64,000 bases of DNA, taken from positions 510,238 through 574,237 of the forward strand of contig NZ_WTVA01000001.1 of NCBI RefSeq assembly GCF_009882935.1, in the 5' to 3' direction. The translations under genes and the position numbers were made by a program. The stretch is from Sneathiella chungangensis (GTDB lineage: Bacteria; Pseudomonadota; Alphaproteobacteria; Sneathiellales; Sneathiellaceae). The notes beneath the pieces are model-generated. The model searched no databases. It was not told where the DNA came from and saw only the letters and a program-made list of their open reading frames with translations. Below, piece after piece: positions 52,947 to 60,952 of the stretch. Every line of letters begins with the position of its first letter. Position 1 is the stretch's first letter.

Positions 52947-53669
52947 ATGGAAAACGCAGTTTTTATCGGATTGTCACAGCAAATGGCGTTGAAGCGGCGC
53001 CTTGACATGACCGCAAACAACCTTGCCAACGTCAATACGACCGCCTTCAAGAGCGAGCATCCGCTGTTCGAGGAGTTTCTGGTCGAACGCCTGAACCAGG
53101 AAGACGTCTCCTTCGTTCAGGATTACGGCAGCTATCGTGATTTGCGGGAAGGTGAATTTACCCACACGGGCCGTCCGCTTGATCTCGCGATCAGCGGCGC
53201 CGGTTATTTCTCGATCGAGACGCCCGAGGGCATCCGCTACACGCGGAACGGCAGCTTCCGCCTTGATAACGATGGCTATATCGTCACCATCAACAACCAG
53301 GCGCTTCTCGATGAGAACAACCGCAAGATCATGGTCGACGTCCAGTTCCAGGAAGTCACCGTCGCCCCGGACGGCACGATTACAACGGCACCGGGCCAGA
53401 CACAGAAGATCGGCATGGTTCAGTTTGAGAACCAGCAGGTTCTCAAGCAGATCGGCAACGGCCTCTATGATGCGGAGGATTTTCGTCCCCAGCCGGCCAC
53501 TGACGTAAGCGTCATGCAGCGCACTTTGGAGAAGTCCAACGTCAATCCCATCCTGGAAATGACGTCAATGATCGACATCATGCGCGCCTATCAATCGGCT
53601 CAGCAGTTGCTGGATTCTGAAAATGACCTGCAGCTCAAAGCCATCGAAGAATTACCCGCGGTACAGTAA
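52947..53669 (+). CDS. flgF: Flagellar basal-body rod protein FlgF
   Basis: 240 residues from ATG 52947 (MENAVFIGLSQQMALKRRLDM), preceded by a purine-rich site; a TTG upstream adds seven residues. The rod-protein N-terminus (MTANNLANVNTTAFKSE) and C-terminus (MIDIMRAYQSAQQLLD) are typical. FlgF forms part of the proximal rod. It starts the flgF-flgG-flgA-flgH series. Confidence 0.96.
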   Translation: MENAVFIGLSQQMALKRRLDMTANNLANVNTTAFKSEHPLFEEFLVERLNQEDVSFVQDYGSYRDLREGEFTHTGRPLDLAISGAGYFSIETPEGIRYTRNGSFRLDNDGYIVTINNQALLDENNRKIMVDVQFQEVTVAPDGTITTAPGQTQKIGMVQFENQQVLKQIGNGLYDAEDFRPQPATDVSVMQRTLEKSNVNPILEMTSMIDIMRAYQSAQQLLDSENDLQLKAIEELPAVQ

Positions 53670-53684
53670 AGAAGGAACAAGATA

Positions 53685-54473
53685 ATGCGAGCTCTCGGTA
53701 TTGCCGCCACAGGGATGTTGGCCCAGCAGCTTAACGTGGATGTTATCTCGAACAACATCGCCAACATGACCACCACCGCCTTCAAGCGCCAGCGCGCGGA
53801 GTTTCAGGACCTGCTCTATCAGGACATGGAACGGGCCGGCGCGGCGTCCTCGGATGCAGGGACCATTGTTCCCGCCGGTATCCAGATCGGCGTCGGTGTG
53901 AAAACCGCATCGGTTTACCGTATCACCGACCAGGGCGGCCTAGAGGCCACTGGCAACACCTACGACATGGCGATCCAGGGTGAGGGATATTTCCGCATCC
54001 TGCTGCCGAGCGGCGAAGAAGCCTATACCCGTGCCGGCTCGTTCCAGCTGAGCCCGTCCGGTGAAATCGTGACCCAGGACGGCTTTACGGTAATCCCGAG
54101 CGTCACCATCCCGCAGGACGCGACCAGCGTTACCATCAATCCCAGCGGCGAAGTCGAGGTCCAGATCGACGGCCAGGTCAACCTTCAGACCGTCGGCCAG
54201 CTCGATCTTGCCATTTTCTTCAACGAGGGAGGCCTGCAGCCGCTCGGTGACAGCCTTTACAAGGAAAGCACCGCCTCCGGCGCACCGACCATCGGCGTTC
54301 CGGGATCAACCGGTTTCGGCACCCTGCGTCAGGGCTATCTCGAGATGTCCAACGTGAACGCGGTGCAGGAAATCACCCAGCTTATCAGCGCCCAGCGGGC
54401 CTATGAAATGTGCTCGAAAACGATCACGGCCGCCGATGAAATGATGTCCGTCACCAACCAGCTCGGACGATAA
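53685..54473 (+). CDS. flgG: Flagellar distal rod protein FlgG
   Basis: 262 residues, normal length. N-terminus ATGMLAQQLNVDVISNNIANMTTTAF and C-terminus EITQLISAQRAYEMCSKTITAADEMM are FlgG hallmarks. It builds the distal rod. It starts 16 bases after flgF, in the same operon. Confidence 0.97.
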   Translation: MRALGIAATGMLAQQLNVDVISNNIANMTTTAFKRQRAEFQDLLYQDMERAGAASSDAGTIVPAGIQIGVGVKTASVYRITDQGGLEATGNTYDMAIQGEGYFRILLPSGEEAYTRAGSFQLSPSGEIVTQDGFTVIPSVTIPQDATSVTINPSGEVEVQIDGQVNLQTVGQLDLAIFFNEGGLQPLGDSLYKESTASGAPTIGVPGSTGFGTLRQGYLEMSNVNAVQEITQLISAQRAYEMCSKTITAADEMMSVTNQLGR

Positions 54474-54500
54474 ACACTTTCTAGTATGAAAGGGTCAGCT

Positions 54501-55472
54501 ATGAAATACATTGCACTCGTTTTAACCTTGATGGTCGCCCTCACCGCGCCCGGCATCGCCGTTGCCGAGGAGTCGGTCACCCTCCGCCGTGATATCACGG
54601 TCGAAGGGGACCGGATTACGCTCGGCGATCTTTTCATGGGCGCCGGTGACAAGGCCGATCTGGTGATCGCCCCGTCCCCGGCCCCGGGCAAAACGACCGT
54701 ATTCAAGGCTGTCTCTGTCGCCCGGTTTATTCAGTCGAAGGGACTGGAATGGCGCCCGGCAACCCCGATCCGCCGGATTACCGTTCGCCGCCTCGGCGCA
54801 AGCATTCCGCAGCAGGTCATCGATGAGCAGCTGCGCGCCGCCCTGGAATATGAAATGCAGCTGGAACTTTTCGAGATGAGCCTCGCAACGCAGAATCTCA
54901 ACATCCAGATCGCCGCGAACGAGCCGCAGACGGTTTCCGTCGAAAATCTGTATCTTAACAAGACAAGCGGTCAGTTTGTCGCGGAAATCCTGGCCCCCGC
55001 CCATTCGGAGAACGGCCAGCGCGTCCGCATAAGCGGTCAGGTTCATCCGCAGACGATGATCCCGGTTCTCAAGCGCTTCAAGCCCGCGGGAGAGGAAATC
55101 CGCGAAAGCGATATCGACTACATGGCGGAACGGACGAGCAAAGTCGGCCGCCAGGTCGTAACCGATGCCGCCTTTTTGATCGGCAAGAGCCCGCGCCGTT
55201 CGGTTCGCTCGGGCCAGCCGGTCAGCATGAGCAATCTCGGCGATCCCGTTCTGGTCGGGAAAGGCAAGCTCGTTTCCGTTATTCTTGAGCATGGGGGAAT
55301 GTATCTCTCTGTCACCGGACGCACGTTGGAGGCCGGCGGCGAAGAGGATGTGATCCGCGTCGAGAACATAAACAGCCGCAAGGTAATTCTGGCCCAGGTG
55401 ATCAGCGCGCAGGAAGTCCGCATCGTCACCCGTCCGCCGCAACTGGCGTCCGCCAATACTGTTGAAAACTGA
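54501..55472 (+). CDS. flgA: Flagellar P-ring chaperone FlgA
   Basis: About 323 residues from ATG 54501 (MKYIALVLTLMVAL) with AAAGG upstream; the preceding ATG at 54486 has no ribosome site and adds five residues. A signal peptide ends near AVAEE. The SAF-like C-terminal domain is intact (SDIDYMAERTSKVGRQVVTDAAFLIGKSPRRSV). FlgA assists FlgI polymerisation into the P ring. Confidence 0.94.
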   Translation: MKYIALVLTLMVALTAPGIAVAEESVTLRRDITVEGDRITLGDLFMGAGDKADLVIAPSPAPGKTTVFKAVSVARFIQSKGLEWRPATPIRRITVRRLGASIPQQVIDEQLRAALEYEMQLELFEMSLATQNLNIQIAANEPQTVSVENLYLNKTSGQFVAEILAPAHSENGQRVRISGQVHPQTMIPVLKRFKPAGEEIRESDIDYMAERTSKVGRQVVTDAAFLIGKSPRRSVRSGQPVSMSNLGDPVLVGKGKLVSVILEHGGMYLSVTGRTLEAGGEEDVIRVENINSRKVILAQVISAQEVRIVTRPPQLASANTVEN

Positions 55473-55483
55473 AGGAGTATCCG

Positions 55484-56242
55484 ATGACAACCCGCCTCAA
55501 TACCATATCCCGCGTCCTTCTGGTGGCCGGCCTTGGCGTTGCGCTGTCCGGCTGCAACTTCTTCACCCGGCTTGCCAATATCGGCGAAGAACCGCCGCTC
55601 TCGCAGATCGAGAACCCGGTCGCCCAGAAAGGCTATCAGCCGGTCTCAATGCCGATGCCCCGCCCGGAACCCGTATTGCAGCAAGCCAATTCGCTCTGGC
55701 GGCCCGGCTCCAAGGCCTTTTTCAAGGACCAGCGGGCCAACCAGGTCGGCGATATCGTAACCGTTCTTGTCGAGATCGAGGACAAGGCGACGCTGAACAA
55801 TTCGACCGACACGTCACGCACCACATCTGAAAATGCCGGTTTCGCGGGCCTGCTCGGCCTGGAATCCCAAGTGACGAAAGTCCTGCCCGAAGGCACGAGC
55901 GCCAGCGCCCTTGTCGATCTTGGCAGCGACCACAGCGTCAGCGGGTCCGGTGCCGTCAACCGCAACGAAACCATCAATATGGAGATTGCCGCCATCGTCA
56001 CCCAGATCCTGCCGAACGGCAATATGGTGATCGTCGGCCGTCAGGAAGTACGGGTGAATTTCGAAAGCCGCGATCTGTCGGTGACCGGCGTCGTCCGGCC
56101 GGAGGACATCACCTCGTCGAACACCGTCCAATCCTCGAAGATTGCCGAAGCCCGCATCGCCTATGGCGGCCGGGGCCATCTGACCGATGTCCAGCAGGGA
56201 CGCTACGGCCAGCAGCTCTTCGATATCATCTTCCCCTTCTAA
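55484..56242 (+). CDS. flgH: Flagellar L-ring protein FlgH
   Basis: 252 residues with a lipoprotein signal (VLLVAGLGVALSGCN; lipobox LSGC). L-ring blocks: SLWRPGSKAFFKDQRANQVGD followed by ATLNNSTDTSR, then EASRDLSVTGVVRPEDI (reads FESRDLSVTG) and ending YGQQLFDIIFPF. It forms the outer-membrane ring. The gene starts 11 bases after flgA and ends just before a strong terminator. Confidence 0.96.
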   Translation: MTTRLNTISRVLLVAGLGVALSGCNFFTRLANIGEEPPLSQIENPVAQKGYQPVSMPMPRPEPVLQQANSLWRPGSKAFFKDQRANQVGDIVTVLVEIEDKATLNNSTDTSRTTSENAGFAGLLGLESQVTKVLPEGTSASALVDLGSDHSVSGSGAVNRNETINMEIAAIVTQILPNGNMVIVGRQEVRVNFESRDLSVTGVVRPEDITSSNTVQSSKIAEARIAYGGRGHLTDVQQGRYGQQLFDIIFPF

Positions 56243-56262
56243 AAGGGTCCTATATGCCAACA

Positions 56263-56293
56263 AAAAAGCCGGTTCCTCGCGAACCGGCTTTTT
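56263..56293 (+). terminator. Bidirectional intrinsic terminator after flgH
   Basis: Perfect 13-base arms AAAAAGCCGGTTC and GAACCGGCTTTTT around a five-base loop. The A/T flanks work on both strands, so it ends flgF-flgH from one side and dksA from the other. Confidence 0.93.
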
Positions 56294-56314
56294 CTTTCCT
56301 TATCTCGATCAGGA

Positions 56315-56731
56315 TCAGTCGTCCCGGTAGCTCTTCTCGCGCCGTTCGTGGCGTTCCTGGGCTTCCAAGCTCAATGTCGCAACGGGACGCGCCTCAAGAC
56401 GCTTCAGCGAGATCGGTTCCCCCGTCTCGACGCAATAGCCATATTGACCCTCGTCTATCCGGCGGAGCGCCGCATCGATCTTGCCAATCAGTTTGCGCTG
56501 CCGGTCACGGGTGCGCAGCTCCAGCGCCCGCTCCGACTCGGTCGACGCCCGGTCAGCGATATCCGGCTCCTTCACCGTCTCTTCCTGCAGGCTCAGAATG
56601 GTTTGGCTGGCATCCGCAAGAATTTCGCTACGCCACTTCAACAGTTTCGCGCGGAAATATTCTTGCTGCCGTGGATTCATAAACGGCTCGTCCTCGGACG
56701 GCCTGTAATCTTCAGGAATTTGAACGTTCAT
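56315..56731 (-). CDS. dksA: DksA-family RNA polymerase-binding regulator
   Basis: 138 residues. The coiled-coil tip motif DIADRAS is conserved (Asp-x-x-Asp-Arg-Ala). The zinc-finger region reads YCVETGEPISLKRLEARPVATLSLEAQ: only the first of the four usual cysteines remains. Such degenerate zinc fingers are known from functional alphaproteobacterial DksA proteins. It works with ppGpp, whose synthetase is also encoded here. It ends at the bidirectional terminator. Confidence 0.94.
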   Translation of the reverse strand: MNVQIPEDYRPSEDEPFMNPRQQEYFRAKLLKWRSEILADASQTILSLQEETVKEPDIADRASTESERALELRTRDRQRKLIGKIDAALRRIDEGQYGYCVETGEPISLKRLEARPVATLSLEAQERHERREKSYRDD

Positions 56732-56912
56732 TAAGCGACTCCAGTTCCCATATCAAGTGTCGCATTTCCGACACCCAAAAAATTAACGGCAATAAATATA
56801 AGATCACGCACGCATTAGCAACAAACTAATGGGCTATCGCGTGATATTTATGAAAGTCGAATGAAATTCAATGAGATATCGGGAAATCTGCCAATCGACA
56901 GAAAAAAGCAGG

Positions 56913-57332
56913 TCAGAAGCCGAATTTCGCCAGCTCGACGGCCGCGCGAACCTCGATATCCTTGACAATCTGCTGCAGTTCGGGATCGGCGCCCTTCACA
57001 TCGTAACCGGAAAGCGTGTTTTTCAACTGCTTTAGATTATCCGCCGTCAACCGGCCGGTGAGCAGACCATCGCGGATCGCTTCCAGCTTTTCGAGCAGGT
57101 CCTCCCCCTTCACGACGGCGCGGCGGTTGTCTTTCGGCTGTTCGTCATCCACCCCCTGCAGGGCGACCAGCGCCTCGATCGAACTGATGGGAGACGACGA
57201 GGCAACGCCACCGGAGGCCACCGTTTCAACCGGGTCATTTTCTATGGAAAATTTCGCGCCGGATTTTTGCGACGCTTTGCCGCCTTTACTGCCCGATGCC
57301 GGACTGGTCCGGCCTGGTCCGCCCACTTTCAT
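56913..57332 (-). CDS. fliX: Flagellar assembly regulator FliX
   Basis: 139 residues. The N-terminus is Lys/Gly/Ser-rich (MKVGGPGRTSPASGSKGGK). The core GEDLLEKLEAIRDGLLTGRLTADNLKQLKNTLSGY matches FliX. In Caulobacter FliX links basal-body assembly to the activator FlbD and late flagellar genes. It is divergent from flgI, as in Caulobacter. Confidence 0.9.
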   Translation of the reverse strand: MKVGGPGRTSPASGSKGGKASQKSGAKFSIENDPVETVASGGVASSSPISSIEALVALQGVDDEQPKDNRRAVVKGEDLLEKLEAIRDGLLTGRLTADNLKQLKNTLSGYDVKGADPELQQIVKDIEVRAAVELAKFGF

Positions 57333-57498
57333 CTTACAACAGTTACCCCGTCACATATTTGATGACAATCGATGTCATGCCCCATTCTCATGGGACATTC
57401 TTTCCCGGTCAAGGGGAAGATATTGCCCTTCGGCGCGGAAAATATTCCTCAACAAAAGAGAAATCCATATAAATCAATATGTTAGCAGGCATAAAACT

Positions 57499-57513
57499 TG
57501 GCATGTTTCTCGC
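57499..57513 (+). promoter_or_regulatory. Sigma-54 promoter of flgI
   Basis: TGGCATGTTTCTCGC matches the -24/-12 pattern with two differences (T for C in the first block, TCGC for TTGC), and GG-GC spacing is the required 12. It lies 53 bases before the flgI start. The twin with the flgF promoter supports FlbD/FliX-type control. Confidence 0.65.
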
Positions 57514-57566
57514 TTATCTTTTATCGAAATTAGAAAATTTTGGGTATCCAAGAACGGAACTGACTG

Positions 57567-58727
57567 ATGGCTTTAAAGATTGTTCAGCAAATCGCAACGC
57601 ATTCGAAGGCGAAATCGCACTATATTGCCGCGGTTTTTGTCGCCTTGAGCTGCCTTTTCTGGTCATTCGACGCGGCGAACGCCGCCTCGCGCGTGAAAGA
57701 TATCGCCGAATTCGAGGGAATTCGCGACAATATCCTTGTCGGCTACGGGCTGGTCGTCGGCCTGAACGGCACCGGCGACTCGCTGCCAAACTCCCCCTTT
57801 ACCGAACAGAGCCTCACCTCGATGCTGGAACGCCTCGGCGTGAATACCAGCGATGAAACCCTTAAGACGAAAAACGTTGCGGCGGTGGTCGTTACCGCCA
57901 CCTTGCCGCCGTTCCAGCGCCAGGGCACGAAAATCGACATCGTCGTCAGCTCCCTCGGTGATGCCACGAACCTGATGGGCGGCACCCTGGTCGTTACGCC
58001 GCTGATGGCGGCGGACGGCGAAGTTTATGCCGTTGCGCAAGGAACGCTTACGGTTGCCGGCTTTGCCGCGGGCGGCGCCGCTGAATCCATCACCCGCGGC
58101 GTGCCGACGACCGCCCGCGTCGTCAATGGCGCGATTGTCGAGCGCGAGCTCGGGTTCGATCTGGCGGCGCTTACCAGCCTGCGCATCTCGCTTCGCAACC
58201 CGGATCTCACCACCTCCCGCCGCATCGCCGCGGCGATCAACAAATATATCGGCACGACCGTTGCCGAACCGTCCGATCCGTCGACGGTTATCCTCAACCT
58301 CGATGGCAGCCAGCGCGAGAACATGGTCGAACTACTCGCCGATATCGAACAGCTTCAGGTTAATCCCGACCAGATCGCCCGCGTTGTCATTGACGAGCAG
58401 TCCGGCATTATCGTGATCGGCAGTGAAGTCCGGGTCGATACCGTCGCCATCGCCCAGGGCAACCTGACGGTCCGGATCACGGAGACGCCGCAAGTCTCCC
58501 AGCCCGCCCCGTTCTCGGAAAATGGCGAGACCGTCGTCGTGCCGCGCACCAATATCGAGGTCGACGACGATAGCGACAAGAAACTGACCATCCTCAAGGA
58601 GGGCGTCCGCCTTCAGGATCTGGTCGACGGCCTCAACGCCCTCGGCATCGGACCGAGAGACATGATTTCCATTCTGCAGGCCATCAAGGCCGCCGGTGCC
58701 CTGCAGGCAGATATCGAGTTAATGTAA
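57567..58727 (+). CDS. flgI: Flagellar P-ring protein FlgI
   Basis: 386 residues with a signal peptide (about 1-38, cleavage near ANA). FlgI hallmark SRVKDIAEFEGIRDNILVGYGLVVGLNGTGDS is right after it, and MLERLGVN, MGGTLVVTPLMAADG and the ending RDMISILQAIKAAGALQADIEL are standard. It forms the periplasmic P ring. It is transcribed from a -24/-12 promoter and overlaps the flgJ-type gene. Confidence 0.97.
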   Translation: MALKIVQQIATHSKAKSHYIAAVFVALSCLFWSFDAANAASRVKDIAEFEGIRDNILVGYGLVVGLNGTGDSLPNSPFTEQSLTSMLERLGVNTSDETLKTKNVAAVVVTATLPPFQRQGTKIDIVVSSLGDATNLMGGTLVVTPLMAADGEVYAVAQGTLTVAGFAAGGAAESITRGVPTTARVVNGAIVERELGFDLAALTSLRISLRNPDLTTSRRIAAAINKYIGTTVAEPSDPSTVILNLDGSQRENMVELLADIEQLQVNPDQIARVVIDEQSGIIVIGSEVRVDTVAIAQGNLTVRITETPQVSQPAPFSENGETVVVPRTNIEVDDDSDKKLTILKEGVRLQDLVDGLNALGIGPRDMISILQAIKAAGALQADIELM

Positions 58728-59038
58728 TGAGCGAAATTCAGACAAACGCCCCGAAATTTATCGTCGACACCAGCGCCGCGGACAAGAAGAACCGCCCGCA
58801 GACGGACGATCAGATCCGCCAGACGGCCATCGAATTCGAGGCCTTCTTCCTGAGCCAGGTTCTGAACTCCATGTCTTCCGGGCTCGAGACGGACAATGTC
58901 TTCGGCGGCGGCGAATCGGAGAAGATGTTCCGCTCCATGCTGAACGACGAATATGCCAAATCGATGAGCCGTAACAACAGTGTCGGCATCGCCGATGCGG
59001 TTTATCGTGAAATGCTGGCCTTGCAGGAGGTTAAGTAG
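58727..59038 (+). CDS. flgJ: FlgJ-type rod-binding protein
   Basis: 103 residues: only the N-terminal rod-binding domain of FlgJ, with the block IEFEAFFLSQVLNSMSSGLETD followed by FGGGESEKMFRSML and the ending VGIADAVYREMLALQ. The peptidoglycan-hydrolase half is absent, as usual in alphaproteobacteria (rod-binding or CheL-like proteins). The ATG overlaps the flgI stop and it abuts the next gene. Confidence 0.9.
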   Translation: MSEIQTNAPKFIVDTSAADKKNRPQTDDQIRQTAIEFEAFFLSQVLNSMSSGLETDNVFGGGESEKMFRSMLNDEYAKSMSRNNSVGIADAVYREMLALQEVK

Positions 59039-59512
59039 ATGACGGAAGAAACCCAGACCAACGCAGCAAAACTGATGAGCCCCGAAGCCCTGTCGCACAT
59101 GATATCGCGGCTGAGCGATGTGCTGGCGCAGGAAAACAAGCTGCTCGACGAGAATAAACCGGAAAGTTTCAAGGCGACGCTGAGCGAAAAAACCCGCCTG
59201 ATCGCCGTGTATAATCAGCAGATGACCCTGATCAAGAGAAATCCCGACGCCTATAAATCCTGCCCCAGGGAAGAGATCGATCATCTGAAGGAAGTCAGCA
59301 GCAAATTCTACGGGATCCTCGACAGTCACTTCCGCAAGCTTTCCACCGCGAGAACGGTGACGGAGGGACTGGTCAAGGCGGTCGCGGACGAGGTGGCCAA
59401 GAAAAAGGCGCCGCCCAGCGGCTATACGGCACGCGCCAGCGTTGCCAATCCGCTCTCAAGCAGAAATTCGCGCGCAGTCGACGGCGCCATCGCCATCAAT
59501 CAGGTGATCTAG
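59039..59512 (+). CDS. FlgN-like flagellar chaperone
   Basis: 157 residues, mostly helical: SHMISRLSDVLAQENKLLDENKPES, then KTRLIAVYNQQMTLIKRNPDAY, and a basic tail. Length and helical layout fit FlgN-type chaperones of hook-associated proteins. The call leans on its position right after flgI-flgJ, with a start one base after the upstream stop. Confidence 0.7.
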   Translation: MTEETQTNAAKLMSPEALSHMISRLSDVLAQENKLLDENKPESFKATLSEKTRLIAVYNQQMTLIKRNPDAYKSCPREEIDHLKEVSSKFYGILDSHFRKLSTARTVTEGLVKAVADEVAKKKAPPSGYTARASVANPLSSRNSRAVDGAIAINQVI

Positions 59513-59528
59513 AAAGCCGGTGTGAAAT

Positions 59529-59894
59529 TCAGACTTCGCTGTTGACCGCAATACCCTGCAATTCACGGTAATAGGCAACACGCCGAAGAACGTAATCGCC
59601 GGGGAACTGTTTCAGGACTTCCTCGGTCTCCCGATCGACAAGGCGATAGACATATCTGCCGCTGTCCTGATCGTGGTCGATGCTGAACCGACCAGTGGGA
59701 AAACGGGAATCGGTGAACAATCCACCAATCGCCGCTTCGGCGCGCTTTACCGGATCTGCAACGACGGCCTCATTCTCCGACGGGCCGGTAATGCCCTCGT
59801 TGAAGGATTTCGTCGCGTCGTTTCGTGCCGGATTGGAACCGGACGTCGACGAGGTGACCAACGGGTCTTGTTTTGCATACGGGGTTACGTCCAT
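59529..59894 (-). CDS. flaG: FlaG-family flagellar protein
   Basis: 121 residues from ATG 59894 (MDVTPYAKQDP) with GGAG upstream; a longer reading adds 23. The C-terminal FlaG block is clear: RYVYRLVDRETEEVLKQFPGDYVLRRVAYYRE. FlaG affects filament length in several bacteria. It is convergent with the FlgN-like gene. Confidence 0.85.
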   Translation of the reverse strand: MDVTPYAKQDPLVTSSTSGSNPARNDATKSFNEGITGPSENEAVVADPVKRAEAAIGGLFTDSRFPTGRFSIDHDQDSGRYVYRLVDRETEEVLKQFPGDYVLRRVAYYRELQGIAVNSEV

Positions 59895-60072
59895 AACGCA
59901 ACTCCTCTCCTTTATTCTAAAGGTAAAGCCAAACACAATTTGCGGAAGTACCGCAGGTATCAAACCTAGCGGAAATATGTTAACAAATTCTTAATGCCGC
60001 AGGGAAGGACTTCGCCGGTTATCTGGCCGGCGAAGCGAAAAAGCGATGTTTGTGATGATTGCGCGGTGACGC

Positions 60073-60525
60073 CTATTGCGCCCCGTACTGGATGTAGTCG
60101 GTCCAGATGCGCTCTATCTGACGCAGATGCTTGCGCGTTTCGGCAACATCCGGCGCCGGATTCGACCGCGCCAGAAGGTCCGATTGCTTCTGTTCAAGCT
60201 GGGCGAGCTTCTCAACCATATCAAGGCCCTTTTCCGACAGGCGGATCATCGTCGCGCGGCGGTCGCGATCGGATTTTTCCTGCAGGAGATATCCCATCTC
60301 GACAAGCTTCTTCAGGTTATAGGACGCATTCGATCCCTGATAATACCCACGGGACATCAGTTCACGGACATTGATTTCCTCATCACCGATATTGGCGAGC
60401 AGGAGCGCCTGCACGGCATTGATATCGGTAATCTCCATCAACGTGAGTTCTGTTCGCAAGACGTCGAGAAACCGGCGGTGAAGCCGTTCAATCAACCTGG
60501 TGAGTTCATGATAATCGTCAGTCAC
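60073..60525 (-). CDS. MarR-family transcriptional regulator
   Basis: 150 residues. Winged helix core: NAVQALLLANIGDEEINVRELMSRGYYQGSNASYNLKKLVEMGYL, then KSDRDRRATMIRLSEKG, the basic wing. The long C-terminal helix mediates dimerisation. The relation to LdtR-like regulators is possible by overall layout. A perfect 16-base palindrome lies 109 bases upstream (60634-60649) and may be its operator. Confidence 0.88.
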   Translation of the reverse strand: MTDDYHELTRLIERLHRRFLDVLRTELTLMEITDINAVQALLLANIGDEEINVRELMSRGYYQGSNASYNLKKLVEMGYLLQEKSDRDRRATMIRLSEKGLDMVEKLAQLEQKQSDLLARSNPAPDVAETRKHLRQIERIWTDYIQYGAQ

Positions 60526-60952
60526 AATTTTTCCTTAACTTTACCGGCAATACGCGTTTATCGAAAAATGAAACTCTTAGAAATCTTGTGCTATTCTGCC
60601 CGGACAATCTTAACGAATTGTAAAATGTTAAAAATTCTTCGCGAAGAATAGGCGATATCGTCGCAAATCCTCCGAAAACTCTCTCGTTTTCGATGATTTC
60701 ATTGAATTCCCTTCTTTCTTCGACGCCACGGTTATGTAAAATAAGGCATAATTTCGCGGCAATATTATGATCACGTCGTAGTTTTTAAGATGATACCGCC
60801 GGGTAATTAACGGGAATTTAATGTCGCTATAGCATTTTGGGGCGTTAAGATCGACTTGCGCAGGCCATTCATTTTGTCCGGACCGGGCCGCCGGACAGGT
60901 CCGGCAGGACGAGTTTTCGGAATCAATTGGTCGTCGCGAAGCGAGGCTTCAT
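60526..60952. other. Intergenic region between the MarR-type gene and the DUF2336 gene
   Basis: 427 bases. Contains the palindrome at 60634-60649 (reported separately) and a GC-rich imperfect hairpin at 60878-60904 (CCGGACC and GGTCCGG arms) shortly before the DUF2336 start. Otherwise AT-rich sequence with no reading frame I can support. Confidence 0.5.
60634..60649. promoter_or_regulatory. Palindromic operator-like site
   Basis: ATTCTTCGCGAAGAAT is a perfect 16-base palindrome in the AT-rich promoter area of the MarR-type gene. The size and symmetry suit a MarR dimer operator. It may serve autoregulation. Confidence 0.45.

Noticed and set aside
60010-60035. Nine-base hairpin between flaG and the MarR-type gene as an intrinsic terminator
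   Set aside because: Stem is good but there is no T run on the correct side for either strand; perhaps only a structural element.
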